Shown here piece by piece: positions 49,616-61,754 of a stretch of 64,000 nucleotides of DNA (position 1 is its first letter; each line of letters starts with the position of its first letter). The position numbers and the translations under genes are program-made. Source of the DNA: Paragyromitra xinjiangensis (lineage: Eukaryota; Ascomycota; Pezizomycetes; Pezizales; Discinaceae). Under the pieces are notes generated by a model. The model did no database searches, was not told where the DNA came from, and was given only the letters and a program-made list of their open reading frames with translations. The stretch spans positions 1,984,001-2,048,000 of the forward strand of contig JBCAMK010000008.1 of the NCBI GenBank assembly GCA_038503065.1, given 5' to 3'.

Positions 49616-52600
49616 CTATCCTAACGCCTCTAACTCCAGCAAGCGCTGCTTGAGCGCCAGGAGGGAATTCCTCGTCGCTATCGTATTCGGGTGGTCACTC
49701 CCTAGGGCTTTCTCTCTCCCAGCGAGCGCCAATTCAAACCATTCGAGCGCGTCGTTGTATCTCCCTTTCTTATTGAAGACTGATGCCATATTATTGATCG
49801 TGGTTAACGTAGAGGGATGGTCTTTGCCTAACGCCTTCTCGAGCCCTGCGAGCGCTCGTCCATACCACTCTAGTGCATCGTCATACCTCTCTTGGTTTTC
49901 GAACACAGATGCCATATTATTGACTGTGATCATCGTATCTGGATGGTCCTTGCCTAGGTTTTTTTCGTCTCCAGCAAGCGCCCGCCCATACCATTCGAGC
50001 GCATCGTCGTACTTTCCTTGCTTATCGAAAACCATTGCTATATTGTTGACGGTGCTCAGAGTTTTCCTATTGTCCTTGCCCAAGGTCCTTTCGAGCCCTG
50101 CCAGTGCTCGTCCAAACCACTCGAGGGCGCTTTCATACTTCCCTTGTGCACTGTATACTGATGCCATATTGTTGATGGTGCCTAGCGTAGAGGGGTGGTC
50201 CTTGCCCAAGGTCTTCAATTTCTCCGCAAGCGCCCGTTTATACCATACGAGCGCACCAACATATCTCCCTTGCGTATCGAGCACCGAGGCCATATTATTG
50301 ATGGTGACCAACGTGTCCGGGTGTCTCTTGCCTAGGACCTTCTCTCTCCCGTGAAGCACCCGTCCGAACAACTCGAGTGCCTCATCATACCTCCCTTGCT
50401 TAAAAAACACTGATGCCATATTATGCATAGTAGTCAACGTAGAGGGGTGTTCCTTGCCCAAATTTTTCTCTTCTCCAGCAAGTGCCCGCTTAAACCACTC
50501 GACGGCGTCGTCGTACTTTCCTTGGTAAAGGAACGATGTTGCCATATTATGGACGGTGATCAGCGTGGAGGGGTGGTCCACTCCCAGGTCTTTTTCTCTC
50601 CCCGCAAGTGCACGTTTATACAGTTCGAGGGCGTCTTCATGCTTTCCTTGCTTATCGAGCACCGATGCCATATGATTGGCAGTTGTCAAGGTATCTAAGT
50701 GGTCTTTGCCCATGGTTTTCTCTCGTCCAGCAAGCGCTCGCCCAAGCCACTCTAGTGCGTCATCGTATTTTCCCTGTTCATCAAATACTAAGGCCATGTT
50801 GCTGATTATTCCCAAAGTTTTGGGATGATCCTTTCCTAGAGGTTTTTCAAACCCGGCGAGCGCCCGCCGATACAAATCTAACGCCTCATCGTATTTCCCT
50901 TGCTTGTCGAAAACTGACGCCATGTTGCTAACGGTGCCTAGTGTAGATGGATGGTCCTCTCCCAGGACCCTCTCTCTCCCGGCAAGCGCCTGTTTATATA
51001 GCTTGAGAGCTTCGTCGTAGTTTCCTTGCATGTAGAACACCAGCGCCATATTATTGATAGTAGTTAGGTTGGAGGGGTGGTCTTTACCCAGGGCCTCCTC
51101 CCCGGAAAGCGCTCGCTGAAACCACTGAAGTGCGTCGTCGAATTTCCCTTGCTTAACGAACACTGCTGCCATATTCTGAACAGTGATCAGTGTAGAGGGG
51201 TGATCTTTGCCCAGGACCTTTTCTCTCTCGGCGAGTGCTCGCCCATACCACTCAAGCGCTTCGTCGTACTTTCCCTGCGCATGGAAAACAGACGCCATGT
51301 TATGGACTGTGGTCAGAGTATTTGTATCGTCGCTTCCTAGAACATTCTCGAATCCTGCGAACGCTCGTTTATACAGCTCAAGCGCATCATCGTACCGTCC
51401 TTGGTTGTCGAGCACAAACGCCATGCTGTTGACCATGCCCGAGGTTTTCGTGTGGCCCTCGCCCAAGACCTTTTCGAACCCAGCCAGTACCCATTGGGTG
51501 AGTCCCTCAGCTTCAACCAATTTCCAATGATGGGAGAGCACTGTCCGCAAAACTTTGACTTCCTCGAGGTGGTCTAAATCTACACTGAGAGGCCCCAAAT
51601 ACTCATCGCGGCAAATATGATTATAGCACACCAGAATATGGGGCATTAACTTCCTTTCCAGCGTTAAGCGGGCCGGGTCCCGGCGGTCATCGTCACTGGA
51701 TCCGGAGAGTGTTGCAGAAGTCAAAGAAATCGCACTCAATGCTCTAATCTCCTTTTCATTGATATTGAGTCTCTCATGCGACCACTTATGAACCATTGGG
51801 TGGATCCAAAAACTATCCCCCAGGTTTTTGCGCTTAGCCAACGAGAGAGCAAATATTTCTCGGATTGCATAGCCCAAAGATTCTGTGCGCCTGTCAGAGC
51901 CATTCTTAAGCAAATCTGAGGAAACAACCCACCTATTCCAAATTTCTCCCGGATTGTTCGCATTGAGAAGAGCCCTTCCCAAACATCTTCATTGTCCAAA
52001 AACCCACACAAAATCAGTAACTCCTGAGCAGCATGCCCGAGAGCATTGAATGAGATTTCCCAGGTGGTGAATACCGTGTCCTCTCTGTACTGCCAGACCG
52101 ACGTTGGCGGCTTCTTAGCTGCGATCTCTGCAAATTTAGAGTCGAATCGCGGTAGGTATTGGTTGTATGGTATTTGCATCGCGCTGATGAAGGCACCAGC
52201 TTGGTCGAGAGCAAGCGGAAGACCGTCAAGTTTCTCTACGATAGCTATAGCATCGTCTCGTTCTGTGTGGAAGAATGAGAATCAGTTAAACTACCATTCC
52301 GGTCAAGTTCGTCAAAGTCATCGAGGCCATCAGTTACAAGAACGGCTTACCTTTATGAAACTCGTCTATATCTGTATTTGCACTCTTTCGAAGTATTTCA
52401 AGCGCATCCTCCTGTTCAACTCTCGCTATCTCAATACCTCTCCCAAGCCGCCGAGTATCCGGCGATCTAGTTGTGATAATCGCGCTTCCGGGAGAATTCG
52501 TCGGCAGGAAGCCCCGTATATCCACGCTTTCTAGATCGTCGTAGTTGTCAATAATCAGTAGCCATTGATGGTTCTCCTCAGCCGCAAGCCACGCTTTGAC

Positions 52601-54664
52601 CGCATCAATGATAACTTGGATTTGTGCCAAATCCTGGGAAATTAAGAGTTGGCCTTGCTCATTGACAGTGTCGACAGGAAGTCCTAACGCGGTCGCTATC
52701 CAAGGGAAGTCTGGCTTTTGCCCCGTATGAACCCGGATTCGAGCATGGTGTGCAATTAATTCCTGAGCAATGTCGAAGAAACCCTGGGAGAAGGTTTCAG
52801 TGGTCTTAGCATTAACCCACCAGGTGGATGTGTAGTCCCCCTCGTGAAGATAGGCATATTGATTTGCGAGTTGGGTCTTTCCCATCCCACCGAGGCCATA
52901 AAGGACAGCAATTCTCAGATGAGAGGTATCTGAATCGTCTTTCAGCACCTCATGCATTTTCGACAGCTCTTTGTGTCTCCCGGTGAAGTTGTGGTTTCTC
53001 GAAAACGGCAGTTTCATGGGAATGAGATATGAAATTTTCTGCGCTTTGCCAATAGCTGGAAAAAAACAAATATTTATAAACGTTCTGTAAATGTCTTGAG
53101 ATATAATCTGGATCACGAACCCTTGACGGCTTCCTCCATTTGCCAATTCTCGTTGATCTTCTCGGGAGCCTTTTTGAGCATGATGCGTAACGTCCCACTC
53201 ACCCTCTCGAATCCTTCGTCCTCTGCGCTTCTATATCTTACCATATCGCGATGGCCAGCGTTGATAGCCATTACCCCTGCATCCGATAATCCGAGATATG
53301 CAGAATATTTTGGTACAACCTGATACATGAGTTAGTCAATTTCTAGAAACCCTCGGGAGACAGTCGCTGTGAGGATCTATTCCCGCGACGATACTCCCAC
53401 GGTGTAGCTCGAATTCCGCAGGAACTTATTCTCGCAGCGGCGAGGCATGGAGGACTTACTAAAACAGGCCTACCAGCAATCATGGTAGGATATCTCTCAT
53501 AAAAATAGGTAGTGTGGAAATGGCTGCTAATGGGCAGAAACATCGTTTGTTGGTTCTCAAGCCACTCCGAGTTCTGTTTGAGATGTGCAAGAATTTCCGG
53601 ATTTGTATATTGAGCGACAGACACAATATTCAAAGCCATACTAGCCCAGGAAGCTCCTTCACTGCCTCGGTGCGGTGTACCCATGAAGAGAATCCCGTAT
53701 GTAGAAAGCTTTATGGCTCTCTGAGACTCCCGGTGGTTAATATTGCGACCTGCTGACAGATTGAGAGCCTAAGAATCGTCAGTGTGCCCCCGGCAGATAG
53801 ATAACCCTCACCAGGCGCGCTTATTCAGGGAATAGAAGGTACAAGTACTTACACTCTTCACAACAATACCACCGAGACTGTGTGCAACGAAGATAATGGG
53901 ACGTCTAGTGCTCTGCATTAAACTATCAGCGTTAAGCCCTTTTGATCTCTATGCGGATTCTTTCCCAACCTCTGTCAAATCTCTCCTCATGGTTAAAGTT
54001 TCCAAAAGATCCTCCGCATGGCCAAGCAGATGCTCGCTACTGAGTGGAGATGAACCGTGTGTTCTTGCATCATAGCCGTAGGAGAGAACTCGTATTTTCG
54101 GAATCACCGCAGGTAAAAGTGAATTAAGCCAGCAAACTTCATTATCAGCGGTAAATGTTCTCTCCCTATGCCCATTCAAGCCATGAACGGCGACGATACT
54201 ATACGGGTAAGGTTGGTAAGTATTAAACACCAAGTTTCTCATAGACGGGTCGCCACATACTCTACTTCAGCGTCATCACCACTATCGTATAGTGTTTTCA
54301 ACCCAAACTCGGCTCTCTCGACATCCGCTTTTTTGGGTTTAGGTGCTTTTCTGGATCCGGGCGCACTGGCTGATTTAACTACACTCGTGGATTTGGCCAC
54401 TCTGACGGATTCAGATTCAGTGTTGCCCTCTTCGCTGGCCTAGTGGATTCAATGCAGTTAATAATAAGCACACGAAAGGCTTCGGGCGAAGCTTATACCT
54501 GACTAGAGCTGCTCCCAAAACAGGATATTTTGCTCCCAGCCTTTCCAAAGAATGACTTCTTTTCAGATTCTTCGGTCTGTATTCAACGCAAGTAAGCTAA
54601 TTGGCCTTGGGTGTTGGCCACCTCTGCACATCCCTACCTGCTTACTGCTTCCGAAACAAGACAT
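49616..54664 (-). CDS. NLR-like protein: alpha/beta hydrolase - NB-ARC - 14 TPR, with an apparent frameshift
   Basis: Minus-strand exons: 54439-54261, 54198-53970, 53912-53853, 53768-53460, 53319-53121, 53055-52351 and 52262-49616. One or two small 5' exons are uncertain (possible ATG at 54664). The N-terminal domain is a SesB/lipase-like hydrolase: AEV|DIVAVHGLNGH, nucleophile elbow AHSLGG, MGTPHRG. The NB-ARC has P-loop GLGGMGKT, Walker B WLLIIDNYDD, a GSAIITTRSP sensor segment and GLPLALDQAG. The C-terminus is 14 kinesin-light-chain-type TPRs of 42 residues. In fungi such proteins act in self/non-self recognition or heterokaryon incompatibility. Between 51964 and 51976 (CTCTTCTC) the NB-ARC frame and the TPR frame differ by 2 nt with no plausible intron, so as written the protein would stop near 51736 without its TPRs. 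This could be a real allele, a pseudogene or a sequencing error. Confidence 0.85.
49660..51500 (-). repeat. array of 126-bp TPR-coding repeats (14 units)
   Basis: Fourteen near-identical 42-residue units of the pattern N-N-M-A-S-V-F-x-x-Q-G-K-Y-D-D-A-L-E-W, then A-L-A-G-x-E-K-x-L-G-K-D-H-P-S-T, plus a degenerate final unit. One unit is one codon shorter (SGEEALGKDHPS). The surface positions between consensus residues vary, as in repeat arrays under diversifying or concerted evolution. Confidence 0.85.
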
Positions 54665-56681
54665 TTCCCCCAAAAACAATCGATATCTGGAGTAATGGCG
54701 GCGATCTAACCAGGGAGGCTTTTGGTATCAGTGGTGGAAGCGTCGATATACAGATTCAACACCTCCGGTACAGCGCGAACGAACTCGAGCTTCAGAAGCC
54801 CGCCCAAGCTGTTCTGCGGGGCGAGCAAGCTTACATACTCTTTTGGCTACAAAGCACAAGATCATAATCGCGTCCCGACTGGTCAAGTATACGTTGAGGC
54901 TCAGCCGCAGCCAAATAGGCATGCGTCCGGTGAACGAAAGTACCTAATAGCGGGGGCGGCACTCATTACTCTACCTGCTGCTTACACTGCGGGCCGCCTT
55001 TGCGCCCTGCACGATATGCGGGTTTGGTCCGAATTGCAAATGCCAGCGATTCAAGTTGCTGCGGTCGCCAAAATTAGCCGCCTAAAGGCTCACTAGATGA
55101 CAACCATTGGTTGAAAAGATGTTTCATGGTGGAGCTGATCACTCATACTTTCGAATATGAGGAATGGACAGAAAAAAGGATTTTTGGGTGACCACGCAAC
55201 TGTGTATTCTTTTGCCGCTAACGACACTGGAGAACGGCACTGTAATTAGGATTCCCAAATACCGTAAAATCTTGGTCGCGATGTCAGTGTAGTCAACTAG
55301 TTAGAGGGTTGGTTACAGCCAGTCCCAGGTAATTCATTACGGCCGAGTCTCTACAATGGCTACTTGCCACTATGGGGGAGCACGGTACTGCCCCATATGC
55401 ACTCCGCTTATGTGGGTGAAACTGTTGCTTGGCCACAACGTGAGTCCTAAAGCGCAGTGGCTGGATACGAAACTGGGGCAGCGCCTCTTCTAGATATACG
55501 AACATCCGCCCTCAACCCCCTATAATCAAAGTAACTCAATTTCGCCCAAATTTATGACATATCAGCTTCTGCAGCCGGTACCATATGAACGAGCCTTATC
55601 CCTTTATATCTTGGCCAGAGAACAATTTGTCATTCTTCGGAGGGATGAGACCTATGGCGCATAGGCCAGGAAAACAGGTAGGTACTCTACCATAAAGGAT
55701 TTAGCTATCATTATCCAAGAGCATTCTTCATCCCACAAGACAATACCTCTACATCTTTTTAACGCTCAAACCCATAGTCATGTACCGCTGAAAGCAACAT
55801 AGGCCTGGGACGTCCCACCCCATGATACTGAAAACGGCCTCAAGAAATCTCTTCTCAAAATGCCGGTCTCGCCAAGTCCAAGGATGTGTTCGAGGGAATT
55901 GTTGAGATATCTCATCAGTGTTGGGAATAGGCCTCGGCCTCCTAATCGGGTATCGCTGTGGTAGAACATTCTCGCATGCATCCATACATCCGGTCCTGTG
56001 CTGGAGTCATATTAGTCAATTCATCAATTCTCACCGACTCTCTGCCTCTGGTTTCATATTTTACAAAAACCAAGACCGGGTCAATCCGAGTGACCGTTTG
56101 TGATTCGCACAACGCCGTATTTGTTCCCCGGTCGTTTTCTCTCGAGGACAGGGTACTCGTGCCTGAGTAAACTTGCTATTTCTTAGATACCTTAAATTTC
56201 TAGCTGAGTTATGCCTCTTGACTATCAGCTAAATCGAGTGATGGACCGTGAATCCGGTCCAATAAATACTATTCATATCTATCATGCGCCGGAAAGAGGT
56301 TCTCTAGTTCCGTGTAGCTTTGTAACTTGATTTTATCACACTATTAACAATATCTCTAGATAGACCTAGCGAAGGCCTAAGTGGCCGATAGAAATATCGG
56401 GGTCCTTTCCCACACCAAGCCAGGTTTAAGAATGAAGAAAAATATAGATATAGCTACGATCTTGGAGCTCAATTAGTGTACTCATCTAGCCATCTTGCCA
56501 GTAAAACTCCTGTGGCACCACAGTTACTAAGAGACTCAGCTTGAGCCAAATTCCAGGGGTTTTCTAGTGGGATTGTATAATAGAGACAGACATAATCCCT
56601 TTAGTTAACAACTTCAATTATCTGTAATAGTAGCAATTTGAAGGCCGCCGGTCCTGTCTCCGCAATATCATGTACTGTAGT

Positions 56682-56827
56682 ACCCGGGGCAGGCCATAAG
56701 TACCCGAAAATGCAAACTGCATGCGGGCTGATCCAACCGGTTAAACTTTCAAGATTTACCTAACCCGCCAATTGGCCGAAGCTCTCTTACAGCTTGCATT
56801 TTCGAGTACTTGTGACCTTCCCTGAGT
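56682..56827. mobile_element. ~146-bp foldback / degenerate MITE
   Basis: Arms 56687-56723 and 56786-56822 are inverted copies over 37 bp with 7 mismatches, sharing the core CAAGTACYCGAAAATGCAA allowing one difference. Similarity weakens outward to about 56682 and 56827. Most differences are C/T or G/A transitions. No transposase and no clean target duplication. Confidence 0.5.
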
Positions 56828-58833
56828 GTTGAAAGGCTGCCAGCGAGGCTTTCTGTCCACCGGAAACACCCGGCGAGAGCGCTGTAGGTTCCCGCAGGAG
56901 TTACGTGTTCAGATCAGAAAAAACACGCCTGGTAGCGGAGCAATCAAGTGTCGTACTCAACTGCAGTCACCTTCGGCGAATAAGGTACGCAGCCATACTG
57001 CATAACTGTCATTCGAAAAAGGTGAGGACTCGGCTGGATAGACTTTCCAGTGAATTGAAGATAACCGATTATATTAAACGGCTGTCAAAGTCATACATAC
57101 TCATACATATGCGCACACTACTTCCTGGTCTTGAACCCTTTTTTTAACCACGCCTGAACGTCAATAACACTCGTGCTACTATAATTTACGCCTTGGTTAC
57201 AGAGACACACCCGTTACCGTCTAAGGAAATAACCGCCGATTAATAAATGTCGTAGAACCTGCACAGAAGCTTCCTGTCCATGCTTGAGCTGAGTCTAGAG
57301 TCATTGTAGGCTGACGGAGACTAAGACTAGACCATCGAGTATCGTCCGAGAAACCACAAAACCAACATCGCCTAAAGCACCTTCCACACAGACTTCCTTA
57401 ATGTGGTGATAGTGTCATACTAAATGAGGGATTTGTTCGCTTTCGCCTCACAATATACTTCATCATTGATATCAGGTCCCAAATTTCTCAGCCGACTTGA
57501 GGTTGAACAATAGCGTTAGCCAACCTAGAGATACACGTGGGCGGTGTGGAAATAACTCCGGGGAAGCAAGTGGTGTGCGGAAAATTCAATAGAGAAGGCT
57601 TGCAATTGGTGCGACCAAATCTTTGACAGCAACAGGTTTTTGAGGAGAAAGAGTATTCGACCAACTGCTTCATCCAATTTCCCCACGATGTGGTTCCAAG
57701 ACGTTTACTTGGCGGCTTGGCCGTGATCTGATTTTGTGGCTTTTTGGAACGCTGGTTCAGGCTGGGGTCGAAAATGGTCACCAAACTCTAAGTTAATTTG
57801 TTAGCAGCAACCTCCTCACCATCCCCAGCCCTATTCCGAAAGCTCATTGTCCACAAAACATGGCGATGAGATGAAAGTAGTACGGCCAAGCGTCTAACAG
57901 CCCACCAGAGCGGGCCAAGGCCCACAGAACCCTGTACCGAGCTTCACCAGGGTGGAACATGACATTGCTCGCCGATAAGCGAATTTTTGGAGTTTTTTCC
58001 GGCCTTCCTTGCGCTTGACGCACGTGCCATGAGGAATTACGTTTGGCCAGGACTAGGCGGAGGACGCCCCGCAAGCCCTGTTTGTCGCTGCATCGCAATG
58101 ACTGGCTGCACATTAGTGGCCTCCCGACAGTTCTATAACGGTTTAGTTCTAGCGTTCGAAGTTCCCGAGAAGCTTCCCAGATTCTCTGACTTTGGGATTT
58201 TTGAACCTGTTCTGCGGGAAGTTAGTATGTTCACTAATAGCTCCATTTGTACAAGTCCCAGAGTGAGCTGGGTCCCTTGCATAAAAAGCAAGTCTTTACG
58301 ACGGAACAGTTGCAAACCAGTCTGTGGGTTTTGCAACTGTTGTTTCTCATTTGAAAAATCCGTATCCATTGACGCGTATTCTCATCCCCAGGGGCTTAAC
58401 GGGGAGATCGTGGGGCAAATGCGTGATCCTCAACTATGGTAGTCTCGTTAACCCACCATGTATTTTATTTGGTTTTTTTTGCGGGAGGCAAAAGGAACGC
58501 AGAAATCAGTAACACGCGCATGCATAGTGTGTTACCTACTCCTGCGTGTCGGTAGATCCGTAATTTGACAAACTGACATTTCGATCGTGGTACACTTTAT
58601 GGCCTGGCGGTAAACCCTTAACCTCAGGCAAGAGCACAAGGCGATGAGATAAACACATTGCATCTTAGAGCAGGCAATAGCAGCCCCAATCCCTCTAGGC
58701 AGTAGACTTGGTGGGTGCCACAGCCGCTGATGGTCTTCTCTATTCGTCTGGAATTTGGCCTCTGAAGATACCGAATTGCTGCAATTGGTGGTTGCGGGAG
58801 CATCGTGGCTCAGGAGAGGATACTGTAGCCCCC

Positions 58834-58965
58834 CACGTGCCCCCGTTTCGGATGCTCGCTATCGGCCAAGACCAGGCTATTGACCAAAGAGAATGGAGAA
58901 GGAGATACACGTGGGGATTAGAAAACAGTACTGAGGGCCAAAGAAAGAGAAGATTCCCACACGTG
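58834..58965. promoter_or_regulatory. cluster of three CACGTGGG (bHLH, Pho4-like) sites
   Basis: CACGTG occurs at 58834-58839 (CACGTGGG on the minus strand), 58908-58913 and 58960-58965 (CACGTGGG on the plus strand), 190-320 bp upstream of the MFS start. CACGTGGG is the high-affinity site of Pho4-type bHLH factors; other bHLH proteins also bind CACGTG. The clustering is seen directly; phosphate control is inference. Confidence 0.5.
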
Positions 58966-59033
58966 GGAAGGTAATGAATTTCGAGCTTATAAGGAAAAGG
59001 TCGGTGCGAGTACATGCTCCAGATAAACGATGC

Positions 59034-59041
59034 TATATATA
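59034..59041 (+). promoter_or_regulatory. TATA box of the MFS transporter gene
   Basis: TATATATA about 115 bp upstream of the ATG at 59155 and just downstream of the CACGTGGG cluster. Confidence 0.4.
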
Positions 59042-59154
59042 CACAGCTGCAGGATCCTCTTGATGCGAAATAATGTCCGATCCGGCACCCGTGTTCCAAA
59101 CTCTGCGCTCGACATAGCAGAACCAGAAGAAACGATCCTCCGACATCATCCAAG

Positions 59155-60866
59155 ATGGGGTTTGTTGACAGTCTGAGACGGGTCTGGAGGGTTTATTCGT
59201 CTACGGAGAGGAGGAATATTGCGATTTATGTCGTGGGTATCATGTTTTATAAATTCGGTCTTGAGGTTTTTAACGGATCAATTATCACCCTCGCGACTGA
59301 TCGCTTCGGAGACCATGCGTTTAAGAAACTCGGTATTCTCCAGGGACTCAATCAGGCTTTCCAGGTGCGAGTCTGCCAGTATTTGGAATCCGTAGAGTTG
59401 TCTTACTGACCAAAGAGTGGTTTAGTGTGTTGGTTCCATTCTAATCGCACCTCTGATAAAGCGATTCCCCACTCGGACGGTTCTTGCTGCAGGTGTTATG
59501 ATCTTTGGTATTTTGACCGCGCTCTTAATGATTATCGATGCTTCCACTGGAGGGAAAATCAAGAAACCGGGCGGAGAAGTCACTTATGGAAACTGGAACC
59601 CCAATGCACTTTTCCCTGTCTACTGTGTGAGTTTCCGTTAATGGGAGACACTCGAGCTGAACCAAAACTAATTGACTCAAGATTTCTGGGGTTGCCTATG
59701 GGATGGTCGAGCTTATTCGTCGGGTTATTCCTCGTGATATTGTCGGTGGAAATGTCAATAAGCTGCGGAGAATGGATGCTACTGTCCATATCTTCTACGA
59801 AGTCGCTGGAACAGGTGGGGCCTTCGCCAGTACTTACTTGGTACTTCGTTTCGGAAACAACTATTCTTTCATCGTCACTCCGATCTTCTTCACGGTCGCT
59901 TGCATCATCTGGTCTTTTATCACCACTCTAGAGTTCCAGAAGGATATGGCGTACGGGGGTGGAAATTACTTGGTTCAACTTTGGCATGGTATCTCTTATT
60001 TCAGCCTCTCCATCTGGCGTGGGGCCACTATTATCTTCTCTGAACGCAAGTTCATATGGCTTCCTTTTGGGTAAGTCGACAATACCCCCCGGTTTAGCAG
60101 GAAAATTCTCACAATTCACCCCAGTTACTCCCTCGCTCTTTATGGCCATCGTTATCTTGAAAATGGTATTGCACCAATTATAGCCAAGGAGGTCTTCAAG
60201 GTTTCTGCCTATTCTCAGATCCTTGTTGGTGGATCCAACTTCGGAGAACTTATGGGTGCCCTGTCTGTTTTTCTCCTCAACGATTTCGTCCCTACTCCCA
60301 TCCCGTGGCTGAGATTGGACTCTTTCCTTCTCCTTATCGTTTGGGTCTTCCCCCACTACTACCCTCCTACCTACAACGGCAGTTATGCATGGGCTCTTGC
60401 AGCGGTTTTTATGCCTATCTCGTTTGGTTGGGCTGCCGGTGATGTCTCACTTGCCGCCTACATTCAAGCTTGCCTTGCCCGCCGCGAGGCTGACTCCCGC
60501 CACATCTCTGCCCTCGGTGCCGTTATGGCTTTCCTCTACTCCACTTATATTATCCTTTATGCCATCCTTCAGCCCACCCTCGGTGCGTGGGTCGACCACT
60601 CCATCCAAACCAGAGGCGATTCCCATCATGCTCTCTTTGACATTGCAGGTGTCCAGTTCACTGTAATCTCTGTAGCTCTTTTCGCTGCCACCCTCATTCC
60701 TAAGGGTGCACTGACTCTTAATCCGATACTTCTCTTTGATGAGGATCTTGGCACTGAGATTCCGTCACCAGCTAGAAAGGCTACTGACGACGAGGATAAC
60801 TATGAACTAGATAGATATCCGCAGAAACCTGAGCTGGCTGTTAGCGAAGCGAATGTGACTATGTGA
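59155..60866 (+). CDS. MFS-type membrane transporter, conserved fungal family
   Basis: Four exons, 59155-59364, 59426-59626, 59682-60070 and 60125-60866, encode 513 aa. Introns are 54-61 bp; all junctions keep hydrophobic helices intact (for example FQ|CVGSILIAPL, PVYC|ISGVAYGMVEL, WLPFG|YSLALYGHRYLENG). About 11-12 transmembrane helices are visible. The fungal-specific segments GMVELIRRVIPRDIVGGN and YGHRYLENGIAP match a family of major-facilitator proteins widespread in ascomycetes and, as far as I know, of undefined substrate. The C-terminal ~50 residues are acidic and cytosolic. Start: ATG in a CATCCAAGATGGG context after a TATA box. Three CACGTGGG sites upstream suggest control by a Pho4-like bHLH factor. 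Confidence 0.9.
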
Positions 60867-61754
60867 CTAGGTGTTAGAGACGTGAACTTATGTGACTAGA
60901 CGATAGAGTTCTTGTAATTTCTTTTGTCGAACCGTCTTGTCTTGAATTCTTCTCGTTTGGGTGATTTTAGTGTTGGGGTGCATCAGGAGTTTGGTATGTT
61001 GGTTTTGTGCAAAAAATATGGGTGGCTAGCGAGTCTAACTGGTTTTGGTTGGGAATAGTATGTTTATATGCCTGTATTTTTAAATTGAAATTAGTAGAGC
61101 TTGATGTATCTGCATAACCGAAATTTGTGTTTGATACACTGGTAGTTATGAAGGCGATAGCTGCGCTAAAGGTATTTGAAGATGTATTATTGTGGTATAA
61201 AGGTTCACGATTTGGTTTTCTAGTGATGGAACCGGAAATTAACATCATACAGTATCACTCGGTTCATAAAGCGTATCTGTACTTACATGAAGTTTGGATT
61301 GCAGTGACGAGTGATTAATTCTCTAGATGTTTTTACCTCCCTCCCTCCGTGCTCTGGTATTCACAGTATTTCCCCTAGGGGTGTCAACGAGATAAGTATT
61401 CCTCGTTTAGTCTTGGTGTTAGAAATTATTAGGGGGTCTGACTTTCCTCCAACTCTCCCGCCCTCTCAACAGCTTACCATTCCTAAACAAATAAAAAAAA
61501 GCGTTAAAGTTATCTACCGTACACTGCTCCATCTAGAACCCTGCGATACAACTCACCACCTCATCAAAAACCTTGCCCCGGTCTGCACCCTCGAAAGATG
61601 GGAAATCTAGGTTGATTTGCTTGCTGGTTACAGTGAGTTGCAATAGGATGCGTGTTTTGGGAGGTGAGGGGCAACGACACCTCAAAAAAAAAATTTTTCC
61701 CGAGTTTCCTCCAAAATCACCGAAACCCAACAAAAATCCAGAATACCAGCGAGT
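60867..61754. other. gene-free stretch
   Basis: 3' flank of the MFS gene, then AT-rich DNA with an A9T6 homopolymer run near 61683-61697 just before the AT-hook gene. No gene supported. Confidence 0.5.

Larger units (their letters stand above)
54665..59154. other. long gene-free stretch
   Basis: About 4.5 kb without a supported gene. It contains a foldback repeat at 56682-56827, and its last ~330 bp is the MFS promoter. Open frames at 57.5-58.4 kb have no recognisable features. Confidence 0.45.

Noticed and set aside
49650..50354. 234-codon plus-strand frame opposite the TPR array
   Set aside because: A repetitive shadow with the same 42-residue period as the TPRs; no start context.
57488..58442. 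Cluster of short open frames on both strands
   Set aside because: Tried to join them by splice sites on each strand; no continuous product or known domain emerged.
58740..59153. 137-codon minus-strand frame upstream of the MFS gene
   Set aside because: Overlaps the MFS promoter (E-box cluster and TATA box); no motif.
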